Part shown: one piece after another, positions 54,449 to 63,640 of the stretch
Layout: the number at the start of each line of letters is the position of its first letter
How positions within the stretch are numbered: position 1 is the stretch's first letter
Assembly (NCBI RefSeq): GCF_018408855.1
Contig: NZ_AP024322.1
Location: 1,488,001-1,552,000 of the forward strand
Direction of reading: 5' to 3'
Source: Caballeronia sp. NK8
Lineage (GTDB): Bacteria > Pseudomonadota > Gammaproteobacteria > Burkholderiales > Burkholderiaceae
Length of the DNA stretch: 64,000 nucleotides
Position numbers and translations under genes: made by a program
The notes under the pieces: generated by a model
What the model saw: the letters and a program-made list of their open reading frames with translations, nothing else
What the model was told of the DNA's origin: nothing
Databases searched by the model: none

Positions 54449-55420
54449 TCACTTCGATACGAACGCGTCGATGTGCCGCGCGAGTTCGATCGGATACTGG
54501 AACATCAGGGCGTGCCCCGCGTCCGCGACCACGTCGAGCCTTGCGCGCGGAATCATCTGTTCGAGACGGCGCGCGTTGGCATCCGCGAGGACCTCGTCGT
54601 TCGCGCCCGCGATGATCAGTGTGCGCGTCGGCAAGCGGCGCAAGGCAACGGCCGCGACGGAATCGGCGAACCAGCGCGTCATCGCCTGATTCTGCTGGGC
54701 GGCGACTGCATCGGGCACGGGTCTGCCCTTGTAGTCGCGCGGCGCGAACATGTCGCCGACGAAGCACTTCGACGCCGCGACGGCATCGGCGGGAAACAGC
54801 ACGCCCATGATCTTGCCGAAGGCATCGGCGCCGGAACTCGACAGCACCTGCTGCACCTCGGGCGTCAAGGGCACCGCCTGCGGCCCCGGCGGCGCAGTGG
54901 CGATCAGCGTCAGCGATGCGACTTTCTCGCGCGCGTCGAGCGCGAGTTGCTGCGCGATCATGCCGCCCATCGACCAGCCGACCACGTCGGCACGTTGCAG
55001 CTTCAGGCCCGCGATGACATCGGCGGCGTCGGCGGCCATGTCGTGGATGCCGTAGTCGGGACCGAAGCGCCCTGCCACTGTGGCCGAGCGTCCGACACCG
55101 CGATTGTCGAATACGATGACCTCATGATGCTTCGCGAGTTCGCCCAGAAAATACGCGTTCCATTCGCCGAGCGTCGCGCGATAGCCTGTGATGAGCAGAA
55201 GCGGCGTTCCGTGCCCGAAGCGCGCGTAGCCGATCGGCCCGTTTCTGCCTTGCACGGTTTTCACCTTCACGGCGGCGTTGTGGTCGGGTCGAGCGGTCTG
55301 CAAGCCGCAGAGTTGATCCCGGCCGAAGGAGACGTCATCGGCGAATGCGGCCGAAGCGAGCGCCCATGTGACAACAGCGAAGCACGACGACACGACACGG
55401 GCGAGCGGTATGGGCTTCAT
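54449..55420 (-). CDS. Secreted alpha/beta hydrolase
   Basis: A 323-residue alpha/beta-hydrolase-fold protein with an N-terminal signal peptide (about residues 1-27, ends SAAFA). The nucleophile elbow GWSMGG carries the catalytic serine near residue 137; VFDNRGVGRSA is the oxyanion-side strand; DEVLADAN and the final ADAGHALMFQYP supply Asp and His. GYARFGHGTPLLLITGY at the front is typical of this esterase/lipase-like group. The periplasmic substrate is unknown. The ATG at 55420 was chosen over a longer frame to 55504 because it opens the signal peptide. Confidence 0.85.
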   Translation of the reverse strand: MKPIPLARVVSSCFAVVTWALASAAFADDVSFGRDQLCGLQTARPDHNAAVKVKTVQGRNGPIGYARFGHGTPLLLITGYRATLGEWNAYFLGELAKHHEVIVFDNRGVGRSATVAGRFGPDYGIHDMAADAADVIAGLKLQRADVVGWSMGGMIAQQLALDAREKVASLTLIATAPPGPQAVPLTPEVQQVLSSSGADAFGKIMGVLFPADAVAASKCFVGDMFAPRDYKGRPVPDAVAAQQNQAMTRWFADSVAAVALRRLPTRTLIIAGANDEVLADANARRLEQMIPRARLDVVADAGHALMFQYPIELARHIDAFVSK

Positions 55421-55531
55421 CCAATGCTCCGGGCAGAACAAAAAAATGCGGCGCGCGCAATGACAGCGGGGAATAATAGGCGGCGAATCACGCGCCTTCA
55501 ACAAGAGCTCAAGAAAAAGGAGTGCAAGCGA

Positions 55532-55855
55532 ATGAATCGATTTTTCCGCTCGTGTCTCGTTCCCGTTGCCGCGCTCGCGCTCGCCGCGTGCAGCACGCCC
55601 GTCGAGTTCTCGGCCAGCGCGAATCCGCCTTCATGGAACGACGCTGACGCCAACGCCGATTTCAGCGGGATGGACAACTCGATGTCCGCTTGCAAGGCCA
55701 CCGCGAAGCAGGCGGGCGTTGGCCGCTGTACACAGGTGCGGGCCTATGAGGCATGTATGAAGGACAAGGGCTATATCACCGTGCTCGGGCCGGAAAATCC
55801 GCCGAACTGCGGCCAGCCGGAATGGGAGCAGGATGTGCGTAAGTGGCTGAAGTGA
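55532..55855 (+). CDS. Small cysteine-containing lipoprotein
   Basis: A 107-residue lipoprotein with a signal peptide ending in LALAAC near residue 20. The mature part has cysteines in MSACKATA, GVGRCTQV, YEACMKDKGY and PPNCGQPE, a pattern recalling small CHCH-like or GLEYA-type helical lipoproteins. AAAAAGGAG stands a short distance before the ATG. It is divergent to the alpha/beta hydrolase, 111 bases between starts. Unknown function. The inverted-repeat element begins shortly after its stop. Confidence 0.7.
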   Translation: MNRFFRSCLVPVAALALAACSTPVEFSASANPPSWNDADANADFSGMDNSMSACKATAKQAGVGRCTQVRAYEACMKDKGYITVLGPENPPNCGQPEWEQDVRKWLK

Positions 55856-55926
55856 CGAGGTTTTGGGCCGGGTCGGCGGATTCGTTTGAGGAATGCTTTT
55901 GCCGGATCCCGTGATCGCGGGGGTCG

Positions 55927-56000
55927 ATTGGCGTTGCCCCTGTGCGGGGCGGCAGTCACTTTCTTTGCTGCTGCAAAGAAAGTAACCAAAGAAAGCAGCT
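55927..56000 (+). repeat. Left perfect 74-bp arm
   Basis: Identical, base for base, to the reverse complement of 56415-56488. It includes the hairpin CTTTCTTTGC/GCAAAGAAAG with loop TGCT, and GCCCCTGTGCGGGGC, a second hairpin. Confidence 0.85.
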
Positions 56001-56414
56001 CGAGACGCCCGCGGTCACACGCAATTTAGGTGTTCTTCTCGTTGTTCGTGGCCTCTGTAGCGAGTGCCTTCGTAGGCCTAACCCGGCTTGGACCGCGCAC
56101 GGTCTGACAAGCTAGTACCCAAGGGACGCTGGTTCAGCACGAAACAGTTCCGGCACAGCGCTACGCGCTGCCGTAGGGTATGCAAGGGAAACCATTGGTA
56201 TGGATAACTTGGTATGGAAGCACGCGCGCACCCGATAAACCCGTCGGCCGCGAAGCGGGCCGGAGCCGTTTCGTGCTGAACCAGCCACGCGGGCAGCGCG
56301 ATGTGTCAGACCGTGCGCGGTCCAAGCCCGGCCTGGCCTACGAGGGCACTCGCTACTGCTGCGCCAAGACCGATCGCCTGTGCCGCGGCCGGCATGAAGT
56401 ACTTTGGATGGGGA

Positions 56415-56488
56415 AAGCTGCTTTCTTTGGTTACTTTCTTTGCAGCAGCAAAGAAAGTGACTGCCGCCCCGCACAGGGGCAACGCCAA
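56415..56488 (-). repeat. Right perfect 74-bp arm
   Basis: Reverse complement of the left arm, 414 bases away from it. It ends 34 bases before the stop codon of the NCS1 permease gene, so read-through from that gene would produce a very long stem. Confidence 0.85.
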
Positions 56489-56521
56489 TGAACCGACGCG
56501 AAAACGGGATCCGGCGAAAAC

Positions 56522-58003
56522 CTACCTTCGATTCGCTATGCGCATAAACAGCACATAAAGCAACGCCCCCACCACCGCCCCGATCAACCAGCCGAGATTA
56601 TTCGGCGGCAACAGCTTGAGCATCTGCGTAGACAGCTCCCAACCGACCGAAATCACGCCCGACACCAGCAACGCCGCGAGCCCCACCTTGTTCCAGCCGC
56701 CGTCGTAGTAAAAGCGCCCGCCCGGCTGCATCGTATAGAGATCGGCGGTCCGCACCTGCTGTCGCTTCACGAGGTAGTAATCGGACATCATCACGCCATA
56801 CATCGGCGCCAGCACGGCCCCGAACACCGAGACGAAAATCGTAATCGCCTTCGGGCTGTCGACGAAAATCCACGGGCACACGATCACCGCGAGTATCGAC
56901 GCAATGAGTCCGCCCTTCTTGAAGTCCACATGCTTCGGAAACAGATTGGCGATGTCATACGCCGGCGACACGAAGTTGGCGACGATATTGATGCCCATCG
57001 TCGCGATGATGAACGTGATGCTGCCGATCGCCACCCACACTTTGTTCTCGATGCGCGACACGATCTCGACCGGGTCCATGATCATCGTGCCGAACACCTT
57101 CTCGCTACCCGCCGTGACGATCACCGTGATGATTGCGAATGCAACGAAATTGAACGGCAGCCCGAGAAAATTGCCGATCTTCATCTGCCGCTCGCTCTTC
57201 GCGAAGCGCGAGAAGTCGCCAAAATTCAAAAGCAGCGCCGCGAAGTAACTCACCACGAGCAGGATCGCGTTGATCATCGCGTGCAATTGCTCGTCGCCGG
57301 ACAGCACCTTGCCCGACAGCGTGAGGTTCAGGCTGCCAAGCCCCGCGCGATACAGAATCCAGCCCATCAGCACGAACATCACCACATACACCGCCGGCCC
57401 GCAAAAATCGATGAACTTGCGGATGATCTCCATGCCGCGCTGAAAGATGATGAGCTGCAGGAGCCACATGAAGAGAAAGCTCACCCAGCCGAGCATGTCG
57501 AGCCGCATGAAGCTCGTATCGCGCCAGGCGATGACGGACGGCACGAACAGGAGCAGCAGGGTCGCTACGGCCTTCGACGCGAAATACGTCTGCACGCCGT
57601 ACCACACGATCCCGACCACACCGCGAATCAGCGCGGCGAGATTCGCGCCCATCACGCCCATCGAGACGCGCGCCATCACCGGAAACGGAATGCCGTGCCT
57701 GAGGCTCGGCTTGCCGACCCAGTTCATCAGCACATAGACAACGAGAATGCCGATGGTGAGCGCAAGCAACACCTGCCAGCCCGAGATGCCGAGCAGAAAG
57801 AGGCTCGCAGCAAAGGTATAACCGCCGACGCTGTGCACATCCGACATCCACATCGCGAAGATGCTGTAGCCGTTCCAGGTGCGTTTCGCGCGCGGCACGG
57901 GCGCGAGGTCGTGGTTGTAAAGACGTTCGTCGGCGTCGACGATTTCAGCGTCGGCGCCGAGCGCGGCGGCGTCGGCGGCGGAGGTTGCGTGGGATGCGGC
58001 CAT
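56522..58003 (-). CDS. NCS1-family nucleobase/hydantoin permease
   Basis: A 493-residue inner-membrane symporter of the NCS1 family (cytosine, allantoin, uracil or hydantoin with sodium or protons). About twelve helices. Helix-1 region: YSIFAMWMSDVHSVGGYTFAAS; helix 3: GIPFPVMARVSMGVMGANLAAL; mid: LLNFGDFSRFAKSER, all family hallmarks. Closest in plan to allantoin/uracil permeases (PucI-like). The cytoplasmic N-terminus is acidic and Ala-rich. No catabolic gene is adjacent, so the substrate is open. Its 3' end borders the inverted-repeat element. Confidence 0.9.
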   Translation of the reverse strand: MAASHATSAADAAALGADAEIVDADERLYNHDLAPVPRAKRTWNGYSIFAMWMSDVHSVGGYTFAASLFLLGISGWQVLLALTIGILVVYVLMNWVGKPSLRHGIPFPVMARVSMGVMGANLAALIRGVVGIVWYGVQTYFASKAVATLLLLFVPSVIAWRDTSFMRLDMLGWVSFLFMWLLQLIIFQRGMEIIRKFIDFCGPAVYVVMFVLMGWILYRAGLGSLNLTLSGKVLSGDEQLHAMINAILLVVSYFAALLLNFGDFSRFAKSERQMKIGNFLGLPFNFVAFAIITVIVTAGSEKVFGTMIMDPVEIVSRIENKVWVAIGSITFIIATMGINIVANFVSPAYDIANLFPKHVDFKKGGLIASILAVIVCPWIFVDSPKAITIFVSVFGAVLAPMYGVMMSDYYLVKRQQVRTADLYTMQPGGRFYYDGGWNKVGLAALLVSGVISVGWELSTQMLKLLPPNNLGWLIGAVVGALLYVLFMRIANRR

Positions 58004-58116
58004 GGTGTCCTCCAGTGCCTTCGACGGGCTCGTGTTATGTACTCAGAGTAATCCATCAAATGCCGAAGGTGAAACGGAGTCGCCGCTTATTAAAGTCCAA
58101 TCGTGCGCCTGCCGTT

Positions 58117-58326
58117 ATGCGGAGCATGAGAAAAAAACGCCTGAACTCCCGCGACATGAACGACGCCTTCGCCGCCGCAGCCGAGGCGCTCGCGCTCTTC
58201 TGCCGATTGCGCAACGTCGACGCCGCCGATCTGCCCGCGCCCGAGGTGGACATCATGCTTGATCTCGCGTTCGAGGAAGCCGCGCAGCAGGCCGCGGCGC
58301 GCAGTGAGGCGCGCAGGCCGGGCTGA
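58117..58326 (+). CDS. Small acidic protein, unknown function
   Basis: A 69-residue protein, basic at the start and acidic and Ala-rich afterwards (DAFAAAAEALALFCRLRNVD, then EVDIMLDLAFEEAAQQAAA). Probably two helices. No family recognised. The start is uncertain: ATG at 58117, 58126 or 58156, none with a good ribosome-binding site. The coding character is supported by third-position GC and by its position between divergent transporters; confidence is limited. Confidence 0.5.
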   Translation: MRSMRKKRLNSRDMNDAFAAAAEALALFCRLRNVDAADLPAPEVDIMLDLAFEEAAQQAAARSEARRPG

Positions 58327-58410
58327 CGCGCGCCCTCCGCCCTCCGCGCGCATGGGTGCGAAACTTGCTGATCCGCACAGGATGGGCAGCGTTCGCGCCG
58401 CGGAGGTCCC

Positions 58411-59322
58411 ATGTCGAAGATTCTCGGCCCCGTGCTGGGTCCGCAGGTAAGAAGCGTCGCCCGAAATCCGTTCGGCTTCGTGTTACGAACGCTGAAGGCT
58501 TTTCGCGCGAACCAGGGTTTGCTGCTGGCGGGCGCGGTGGCGTATTACGCGTTGCTGTCGATCGTGCCGATGCTGATCCTGATCGTCATCGTGCTGTCGA
58601 AGTTCGTCGGACAGCAAGCCTTGCTCGATACGCTCGCGCATCTGCTCGAATGGCTCGTGCCGGGACAGGCGCGCGCGATCGTGCGCGAACTCGCCAATTT
58701 TCTCGCCCATCGCGCCGTGCTCGGCTGGGTGCTGCTGGTCACGATGGTCTTCTTCAGCTCGCTCGCCTTCACCGTGCTGGAGAACGCGATGTCCGTGATC
58801 TTCGTGCATCGCGTCGCGATCCGCCGCCGGCATTTTCTGCTCTCCGCGCTCCTGCCCTACTGCTACATCCTGTTTCTCGGCGTCGGCATGCTGATCGTCA
58901 CGCTCGTGTCGAACGGCCTGCAGGCGATGGGCACCAACAGCGTCGATCTGCTCGGCGTCGAGGTGTCGCTCAAAGGCGTGTCGCGGCTGTTGCTCTATCT
59001 GCTCGGCGTCGCGGGCGAGATTTTCGTGCTCACGTCGATCTATCTCGTGATGCCGGTCGGCCGGCCGTCCGTGCGGCTCGCGCTGCTCGGCAGCATCACG
59101 GCGGCCGTGCTCTGGGAAATCACGCGGCATGTGCTCGTCTGGTATTTCGCGACGCTTTCACAGGTGAGCGTCGTGTATGGCTCGCTGACCACGTCGATCG
59201 TCGTGCTGTTCAGCCTCGAAGCGCTCGCCACGCTGCTGCTCTTCGGCGCGCAGGTGATCTCCGAATTCGAGCGCTTCGGCATGGAAGGCAATGCGCCGCC
59301 GCGGCCCTTCACCACGGACTGA
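58411..59322 (+). CDS. YihY/BrkB-family inner-membrane protein
   Basis: A 303-residue membrane protein with about six helices, of the YihY/BrkB family (once mislabelled RNase BN). Characteristic: LLLAGAVAYYALLSIVPMLILI at the start, HRAVLGWVLLVTMVFFSSLAFTVLENAM in the middle and YGSLTTSIVVLFSLEALATLLLFGAQV near the end. Function is unclear; BrkB contributes to serum resistance in Bordetella. A GCGGAGGTCCC precedes the ATG at 58411. The next gene is a DMT transporter, 67 bases later in the same direction. Confidence 0.9.
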   Translation: MSKILGPVLGPQVRSVARNPFGFVLRTLKAFRANQGLLLAGAVAYYALLSIVPMLILIVIVLSKFVGQQALLDTLAHLLEWLVPGQARAIVRELANFLAHRAVLGWVLLVTMVFFSSLAFTVLENAMSVIFVHRVAIRRRHFLLSALLPYCYILFLGVGMLIVTLVSNGLQAMGTNSVDLLGVEVSLKGVSRLLLYLLGVAGEIFVLTSIYLVMPVGRPSVRLALLGSITAAVLWEITRHVLVWYFATLSQVSVVYGSLTTSIVVLFSLEALATLLLFGAQVISEFERFGMEGNAPPRPFTTD

Positions 59323-59389
59323 GGCGGCGCAGCATGTCTTTACGGCTGGCACGCGATACAGTGAGCACGCTCCCCTCAGCGCTCAGCCG

Positions 59390-60280
59390 ATGCCCAATCT
59401 CAGGTCCGACGCCGTCTCCTCCGTGCCTTCGTCCCACGGCGCGCGCATCGCGCTGTTGACCGTCGTCGCGATGCTCGCCTTCGCCGGCAATTCACTGCTG
59501 TGCCGGCTCGCGCTCAAAGGCACGCAGATCGACGCGGCGAGTTTCACGCTCGTGCGCATCGCGTCGGCGGCGCTCGTGCTGGGAGTCATTCTGCTCGCGC
59601 GTGGCGGCGATCGATCCAGCGCGCGCCGCGCCGGAAGCTGGCGCTCGGCGCTCGCGCTGATCGTCTACGCGATGGCGTTTTCCTTTGCCTACGTGCGGCT
59701 CGCGGCGGGCGCGGGCGCGCTGCTGCTGTTCGGCGCGGTGCAGGCGACGATGATCGGCTACGGCATCGCGACCGGCGAGCGGCTCGCCGTCGTTCAATGG
59801 CTCGGCCTGCTGCTGGCGCTCGCCGGGCTCGTCTGGCTCGTGCTGCCGGGGCTCGCCGCGCCCGAGCCGCTGTCATCGGCGCTGATGATCGTGGCGGGCG
59901 TCGGCTGGGGCGTGTATTCGCTGCGCGGACGCGGCCAGACCGATCCGGTCGCGGCGACGGCAGGCAACTTCCTGCGCGCGCTGCCGTTCGCGGTGGCCGT
60001 CTCCGCGCTGGCGTTCACGACTGCACGTTTCGATCGCGCGGGCGTTGTCTATGCCGCCGCGTCGGGCGCGTTGACCTCGGGCCTCGGTTATGTCGTCTGG
60101 TACGCGGCACTGAAAGGATTGAAACCCGCCGTGGCCGCCACGGTGCAACTGAGCGTGCCCGTCATCACGGCGGCGGGCGGTGTCCTGCTGCTCGGCGAGG
60201 CGCTCACGGCGCGGCTCGCCGCGAGTTCCGTCGCGATACTCGGCGGCATCGCGCTCGTCGTGTTGCCGAAACGCCACTGA
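59390..60280 (+). CDS. EamA-family (DMT) transporter
   Basis: A 296-residue inner-membrane transporter with about ten helices and two EamA repeats. Elements: VAMLAFAGNSLLCRLALKG, ALALIVYAMAFSFAYVRLAA, and the second repeat SGLGYVVWYAALKGLKPAVA with VITAAGGVLLLGEAL. It exports an unknown metabolite. The ATG at 59390 starts a hydrophilic 18-residue N-terminus before the first helix; the frame is open further upstream into the YihY gene, but that is unlikely to be coding. Confidence 0.88.
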   Translation: MPNLRSDAVSSVPSSHGARIALLTVVAMLAFAGNSLLCRLALKGTQIDAASFTLVRIASAALVLGVILLARGGDRSSARRAGSWRSALALIVYAMAFSFAYVRLAAGAGALLLFGAVQATMIGYGIATGERLAVVQWLGLLLALAGLVWLVLPGLAAPEPLSSALMIVAGVGWGVYSLRGRGQTDPVAATAGNFLRALPFAVAVSALAFTTARFDRAGVVYAAASGALTSGLGYVVWYAALKGLKPAVAATVQLSVPVITAAGGVLLLGEALTARLAASSVAILGGIALVVLPKRH

Positions 60281-60724
60281 GCCAGCGCGCGCCGCTGCGC
60301 GCGGTCACGCCTCGCCATCACCCGTATGTGCGCAAGCTCACATACGCGGGACGACTTCCTCTGAAGAATGATGCATGACCGATCCATCAAAAAAAGGGGT
60401 GGAACGAAGGATGCTAGGGTAGTGGTTCGAACATGCTCCCCGTCGCGAGTGCGTCGGGCGTCGCATGACAGTCGCATCGGCGTTTCGCTGCCGCATCGCT
60501 AAGCCTGATTGTCGCGCTGTGTGGTGCGAGTTACATTGTTTGGCAAAATTCAGCCGGTGGGCGCGAGCCGAACCGGCAACGGCTGTTATGTCCGACGAAG
60601 CCGCATCGCGTTCATCGATTCATATGATGGAATGCGCTGTATTTCGCGCCATTCGCGCTGTATCGGACCCTGCGCGTGCATCCGACGCCGCGGTCCGATG
60701 AATCCGTACTGGGAGAGCGCTGTC
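60281..60724. other. Intergenic region with one hairpin
   Basis: About 440 bases without a supported gene. A perfect 8-bp stem (CGTATGTG at 60323-60330 with CACATACG at 60339-60346) lies 42 bases after the transporter stop; there is no U-tract right after it, but an A-rich run follows near 60390. The rest, in front of the single-helix protein gene, should carry its promoter; no clear -35/-10 pair was found. An ATG at 60698 in frame with that gene lacks a ribosome-binding site. Confidence 0.45.
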
Positions 60725-61486
60725 ATGCCTCACCACGCAAAGCTGCCCGAAGAGACTGTCGCGGACCACGCGAGTCCCGCGAACGATCCCACTGTCATCA
60801 ACCTGCCCGAGCCTGCAATCGATTACGACGACGACCGTGGACCCGTTCGCGCGCCGCTGCGCTTCGGGCGTCTGGCCCTGTGGATGGCGTCGGCGACAGC
60901 GCTCGGCATTGGCGTGCTCGGCACCGTCGCGTACAGCATGTGGTTCAACCACGACCAGCGCGTCTACGCCGAAGCGATGGCAAGCGCACGCAGCACGCTC
61001 GGCATCGACCAGCCGGCCATCGCCGCCGCGCAGACGCAGTCGTCGGGCATGGTGGAAGCGCCTAGTACGGCTGCCATCCCCGGCTATACGAGCACGTACG
61101 CGACGAACGACGGACCGGCGCCCGTCGATACCGCATCGCTCGCCGACAACGTACCCGCCGACGATAACCCGCCGCTCGCCGATGCGTCGGACAGCGCGGG
61201 CGCGGCCGGCGCCGCAGCGCTCGCGACGGTCGCCGCCGCAACCTCCGCGCAGACGCAATCTCAACAGCAGAGCGCCGCCGCGCAGCGCCGTGGCAACCCG
61301 TCGGCGACCCAGCAGGCCGCGGCGAACCGCGCGAGTCAGTCCAGCCAGTCCGCACAGGCGCGCAAGCGTCAGGCGCACGCGAAGCCCGAAGGCGGGCTGT
61401 TCGCGCGCGTGGGCGCATTCTTTCATCGAGTGAGCTATCGAAACAATGTCCCGAACCGTCAGCGAGAGGAGTATTCCCGCCCCTGA
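60725..61486 (+). CDS. Single-pass membrane protein, low-complexity periplasmic part
   Basis: A 253-residue protein. Residues 1-45 are cytoplasmic and acidic (DPTVINLPEPAIDYDDDRG); one membrane helix lies at about 52-71 (LALWMASATALGIGVLG). The periplasmic part is poor in order, rich in Ala, Ser, Gln and Asp (AAATSAQTQSQQQSAAAQ), and ends in a basic segment. No domain recognised. GGGAG before the ATG at 60725 supports this start. It overlaps the diguanylate cyclase gene by 41 bases, so the two are probably coexpressed and may work together. Confidence 0.65.
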   Translation: MPHHAKLPEETVADHASPANDPTVINLPEPAIDYDDDRGPVRAPLRFGRLALWMASATALGIGVLGTVAYSMWFNHDQRVYAEAMASARSTLGIDQPAIAAAQTQSSGMVEAPSTAAIPGYTSTYATNDGPAPVDTASLADNVPADDNPPLADASDSAGAAGAAALATVAAATSAQTQSQQQSAAAQRRGNPSATQQAAANRASQSSQSAQARKRQAHAKPEGGLFARVGAFFHRVSYRNNVPNRQREEYSRP

Positions 61487-62591
61487 GGGGACACTGGCAA
61501 CGCGGGTGCGGCGCGCGTTCGAACGCGCGCGCATGCCGGGCCCCGCGCCGCTCGCGGGCGCGGCGTTGCTGTGCCTTCTGATCGGCCTGCTGTTCCTGGC
61601 GTTGCAGGTCCGTGCGATCTTCTCCGCGCAGTTGCAGCAGGAATACGTCGGGCTGGTGCTCGAAGCCGTCGAGCGCGCCGACGCCGCCCGCGCCGCTGCA
61701 CTTTCGCTGCAGAGCGTGCCCGCCGGCGATCCGCAGCATCAGGCCGCATATCGCGACGCGCGCCTGGAACTGGCCGCACGGCTCGCCGCGCTGCATGCGC
61801 TCGTTTCATCGAGCCCGATGCCGGCGCCGTTCGTGCCTTCGGCCGTGCTCTCGCCAGCCACCGCGCTCGGCGAAGCGAGTTCCGCGCTCGATTCCACCTA
61901 TGCCTGGTGGCGCACCGCGCGCGATCGTACGAGCGAGGACGTGCGCGAGCGCATCCTGAGCGTGTCGCATACGCTGATCGCGTTGTCGGCGATCGTCTTC
62001 GGCGTGCTCATCACCGCGCTCGGCATGTATGCCAAGCGCAACCGGCAGCTTCTCGGCATCTCGAACGAATTCGAGCAGGCGTCGCTGCATGATCCGATGA
62101 CGGGCCTGCCCAATCGCCGCAAGCTCTTCGCGGCGCTGGAGGAGGCGGCCAACGCGCTCGCGGATAACACGCGCGGCGCGGCGCGCATCGCCGTGCTGTA
62201 TATCGATCTCGATGGCTTCAAGCGCGTCAACGATACGCACGGCCACCGCATCGGCGACGAGTTTCTGATCGCGGTATCGCGCCGTTTTCGCCAGACGGTG
62301 CGCGGCGGCGATCTGGTCGCGCGCATCGGCGGCGACGAATTCGCGCTGCTCGTGCGCGAGTTTTCGAGCGATGGCGAGCTCGCCGCGATCGCGCAACGAA
62401 TCATCGCGTGCGTCGGCGAGACCGACGCGCAGATGGGGCTGTCGATCGTGCGCGCGAGTATCGGCATCGCGAGCTTTCCGGATCGCGTCAACGATTACTG
62501 GCGGCTCGTGGCCGCCGCCGACGAGACCATGTACACCGTCAAGCGCAATGGCAAGAACGGCTACGCGTTCGCGTCGGCGCCCGCTGCCTGA
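61446..62591 (+). CDS. Membrane diguanylate cyclase (GGDEF)
   Basis: A 381-residue c-di-GMP synthase. Two membrane helices (about 36-56 and 175-196) flank a periplasmic helical sensor. The GGDEF domain begins DPMTGLPNRRKLF and contains an intact ARIGGDEFALLV active site. The inhibitory RxxD site stands at the right place, five residues before it (RGGD-LVARI-GGDEF), so product feedback is likely. YIDLDGFKRVNDTHGHRIGDE completes the family pattern. No EAL domain. The start lies inside the upstream gene by 41 bases. It converges with rdgC. Confidence 0.92.
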   Translation: MSRTVSERSIPAPEGTLATRVRRAFERARMPGPAPLAGAALLCLLIGLLFLALQVRAIFSAQLQQEYVGLVLEAVERADAARAAALSLQSVPAGDPQHQAAYRDARLELAARLAALHALVSSSPMPAPFVPSAVLSPATALGEASSALDSTYAWWRTARDRTSEDVRERILSVSHTLIALSAIVFGVLITALGMYAKRNRQLLGISNEFEQASLHDPMTGLPNRRKLFAALEEAANALADNTRGAARIAVLYIDLDGFKRVNDTHGHRIGDEFLIAVSRRFRQTVRGGDLVARIGGDEFALLVREFSSDGELAAIAQRIIACVGETDAQMGLSIVRASIGIASFPDRVNDYWRLVAAADETMYTVKRNGKNGYAFASAPAA

Positions 62592-62600
62592 TACCTGTTT

Positions 62601-63512
62601 CTACGCGGCGGCGCGCAGATCCTCTTCGCCGCCCAGCGCGTCCGTCAGCGCCGACAGCATGCGCGCAAGCTCGCCCGTCATCAGGATGAAGTCGGACTCG
62701 AAGCGCTCGTCGTCGTTGGTCGCGGTGGGATCGGCGGCTTCCTTGATGACGTCGAGCGCGCTTACGCGCTTCAACGTCAGCGACGGCGTGAGCACGTAGG
62801 ACACGCGGTCGTTCCATGTCATCGCAAGACGCATGCACTGTTTGCCCGCTTCGATATGGCGGCGCATGTCCTCCGTTTCGAGCGCGTGGCCGACGTAGCG
62901 CACCGTGGCGTTGCCCTCGCCGGTCGAGCGCAGTTCGGTATCGCGGTCGAGCGTGAAGCCGGCGGGCGCGTCGCCGGAGAGCAGCCACTCGGTCATCGCG
63001 GATACCGGCGCGCGCGCGGTGCGTACGCTCGCGAGCGGCAGATCGGTGACGGATTTCACGAGCAGGCCGATGATGTCGTCGCACAGCGTCGCCGATGCCG
63101 AATCGATCGCCAGCCAGCCGTTCACCGGATCGATCCACACCCGCGTGTCGCGGCGAATGCTGAAGGCGCGCGGCAGGAGTTCATCGGTGATTTGTTCTTT
63201 CAGCTCACGCAACTGCTTTCGGCCGGGTTTGAAGCCTTGCTGCTCTTCGAGCTCGGCCGCGCGCTCCTTCACGAATTGCGTGACGACCGACGCGGGCAAC
63301 AGCTTTTTCTCCGCCCGATAAGTGATGAGCATCTGACGATTCGCCGTGTAGACGAGCGCATCGTCGCCGCGCGGCGAAACCCAGCCGCGACGCTCGTTCT
63401 CGATGCTCGACGCGGCGCTGAAGGCAAGCGGCTCGAGCCACTGCTGCATTTGATTCGGCGTGACGGACCAGTGTGCGGGAAGACGGTGAAGCTGGAGATT
63501 CTTGAACCACAT
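62601..63512 (-). CDS. rdgC: Recombination-associated protein RdgC
   Basis: A 303-residue DNA-binding protein forming a ring-shaped dimer that coats double-stranded DNA and limits RecA. It opens [11 protein letters not shown] and has the conserved [36 protein letters not shown], and the C-terminal [19 protein letters not shown]. Length equals that of other beta-proteobacterial RdgC proteins. The ATG at 63512 is the usual start. It ends nine bases from the diguanylate cyclase stop, convergent. Confidence 0.96.
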   Translation of the reverse strand: MWFKNLQLHRLPAHWSVTPNQMQQWLEPLAFSAASSIENERRGWVSPRGDDALVYTANRQMLITYRAEKKLLPASVVTQFVKERAAELEEQQGFKPGRKQLRELKEQITDELLPRAFSIRRDTRVWIDPVNGWLAIDSASATLCDDIIGLLVKSVTDLPLASVRTARAPVSAMTEWLLSGDAPAGFTLDRDTELRSTGEGNATVRYVGHALETEDMRRHIEAGKQCMRLAMTWNDRVSYVLTPSLTLKRVSALDVIKEAADPTATNDDERFESDFILMTGELARMLSALTDALGGEEDLRAAA

Positions 63513-63612
63513 GGCGGGATTTCGATGTAGTCGGAAAGGGGCGCCATTCTATACGAGTGAGCGATTCGCGATGAGTCGGCCTGAAAGTGCGCGGTGTGCG
63601 GGGTTTTCGGTA

Positions 63613-63633
63613 TATACGGCAATGCCGTATAAT
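63613..63633 (+). promoter_or_regulatory. Palindromic operator overlapping a -10 box (TA locus)
   Basis: TATACGGC and GCCGTATA separated by AAT (63613-63631) form a perfect 8-bp inverted repeat. The right half overlaps TATAAT (63628-63633), an exact -10 consensus. This layout fits autorepression by a toxin-antitoxin complex. No good -35 box is seen; the expected transcription start, near 63640, is almost at the predicted toxin start. Confidence 0.6.
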
Positions 63634-63640
63634 CGATACG

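Larger units (their letters stand above)
55895..56520. repeat. Long inverted-repeat (REPIN-like) element
   Basis: Two perfect 74-bp arms (55927-56000 and 56415-56488) in inverted orientation, with weaker similarity extending outward (GCCGGATCCCGT on both sides) and inward. The inner part is also an imperfect inverted repeat (GTAGCGAGTGCC, TTGGACCGCGCACGG, GGTTCAGCACGAAAC on both flanks). Each arm holds a small palindrome, CTTTCTTTGC with GCAAAGAAAG. There is no transposase or convincing gene inside. The same CTTTCTTTG motif is, from memory, widespread in Burkholderiales and other proteobacteria. Likely a non-autonomous, REP-like element. Confidence 0.75.

Noticed and set aside
55860..56560. 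Several short open frames inside the inverted-repeat element
   Set aside because: They read through the repeat in different frames, have no ribosome-binding site and give mirrored peptides (FFAAAKKVTK) that are a known kind of repeat artefact.
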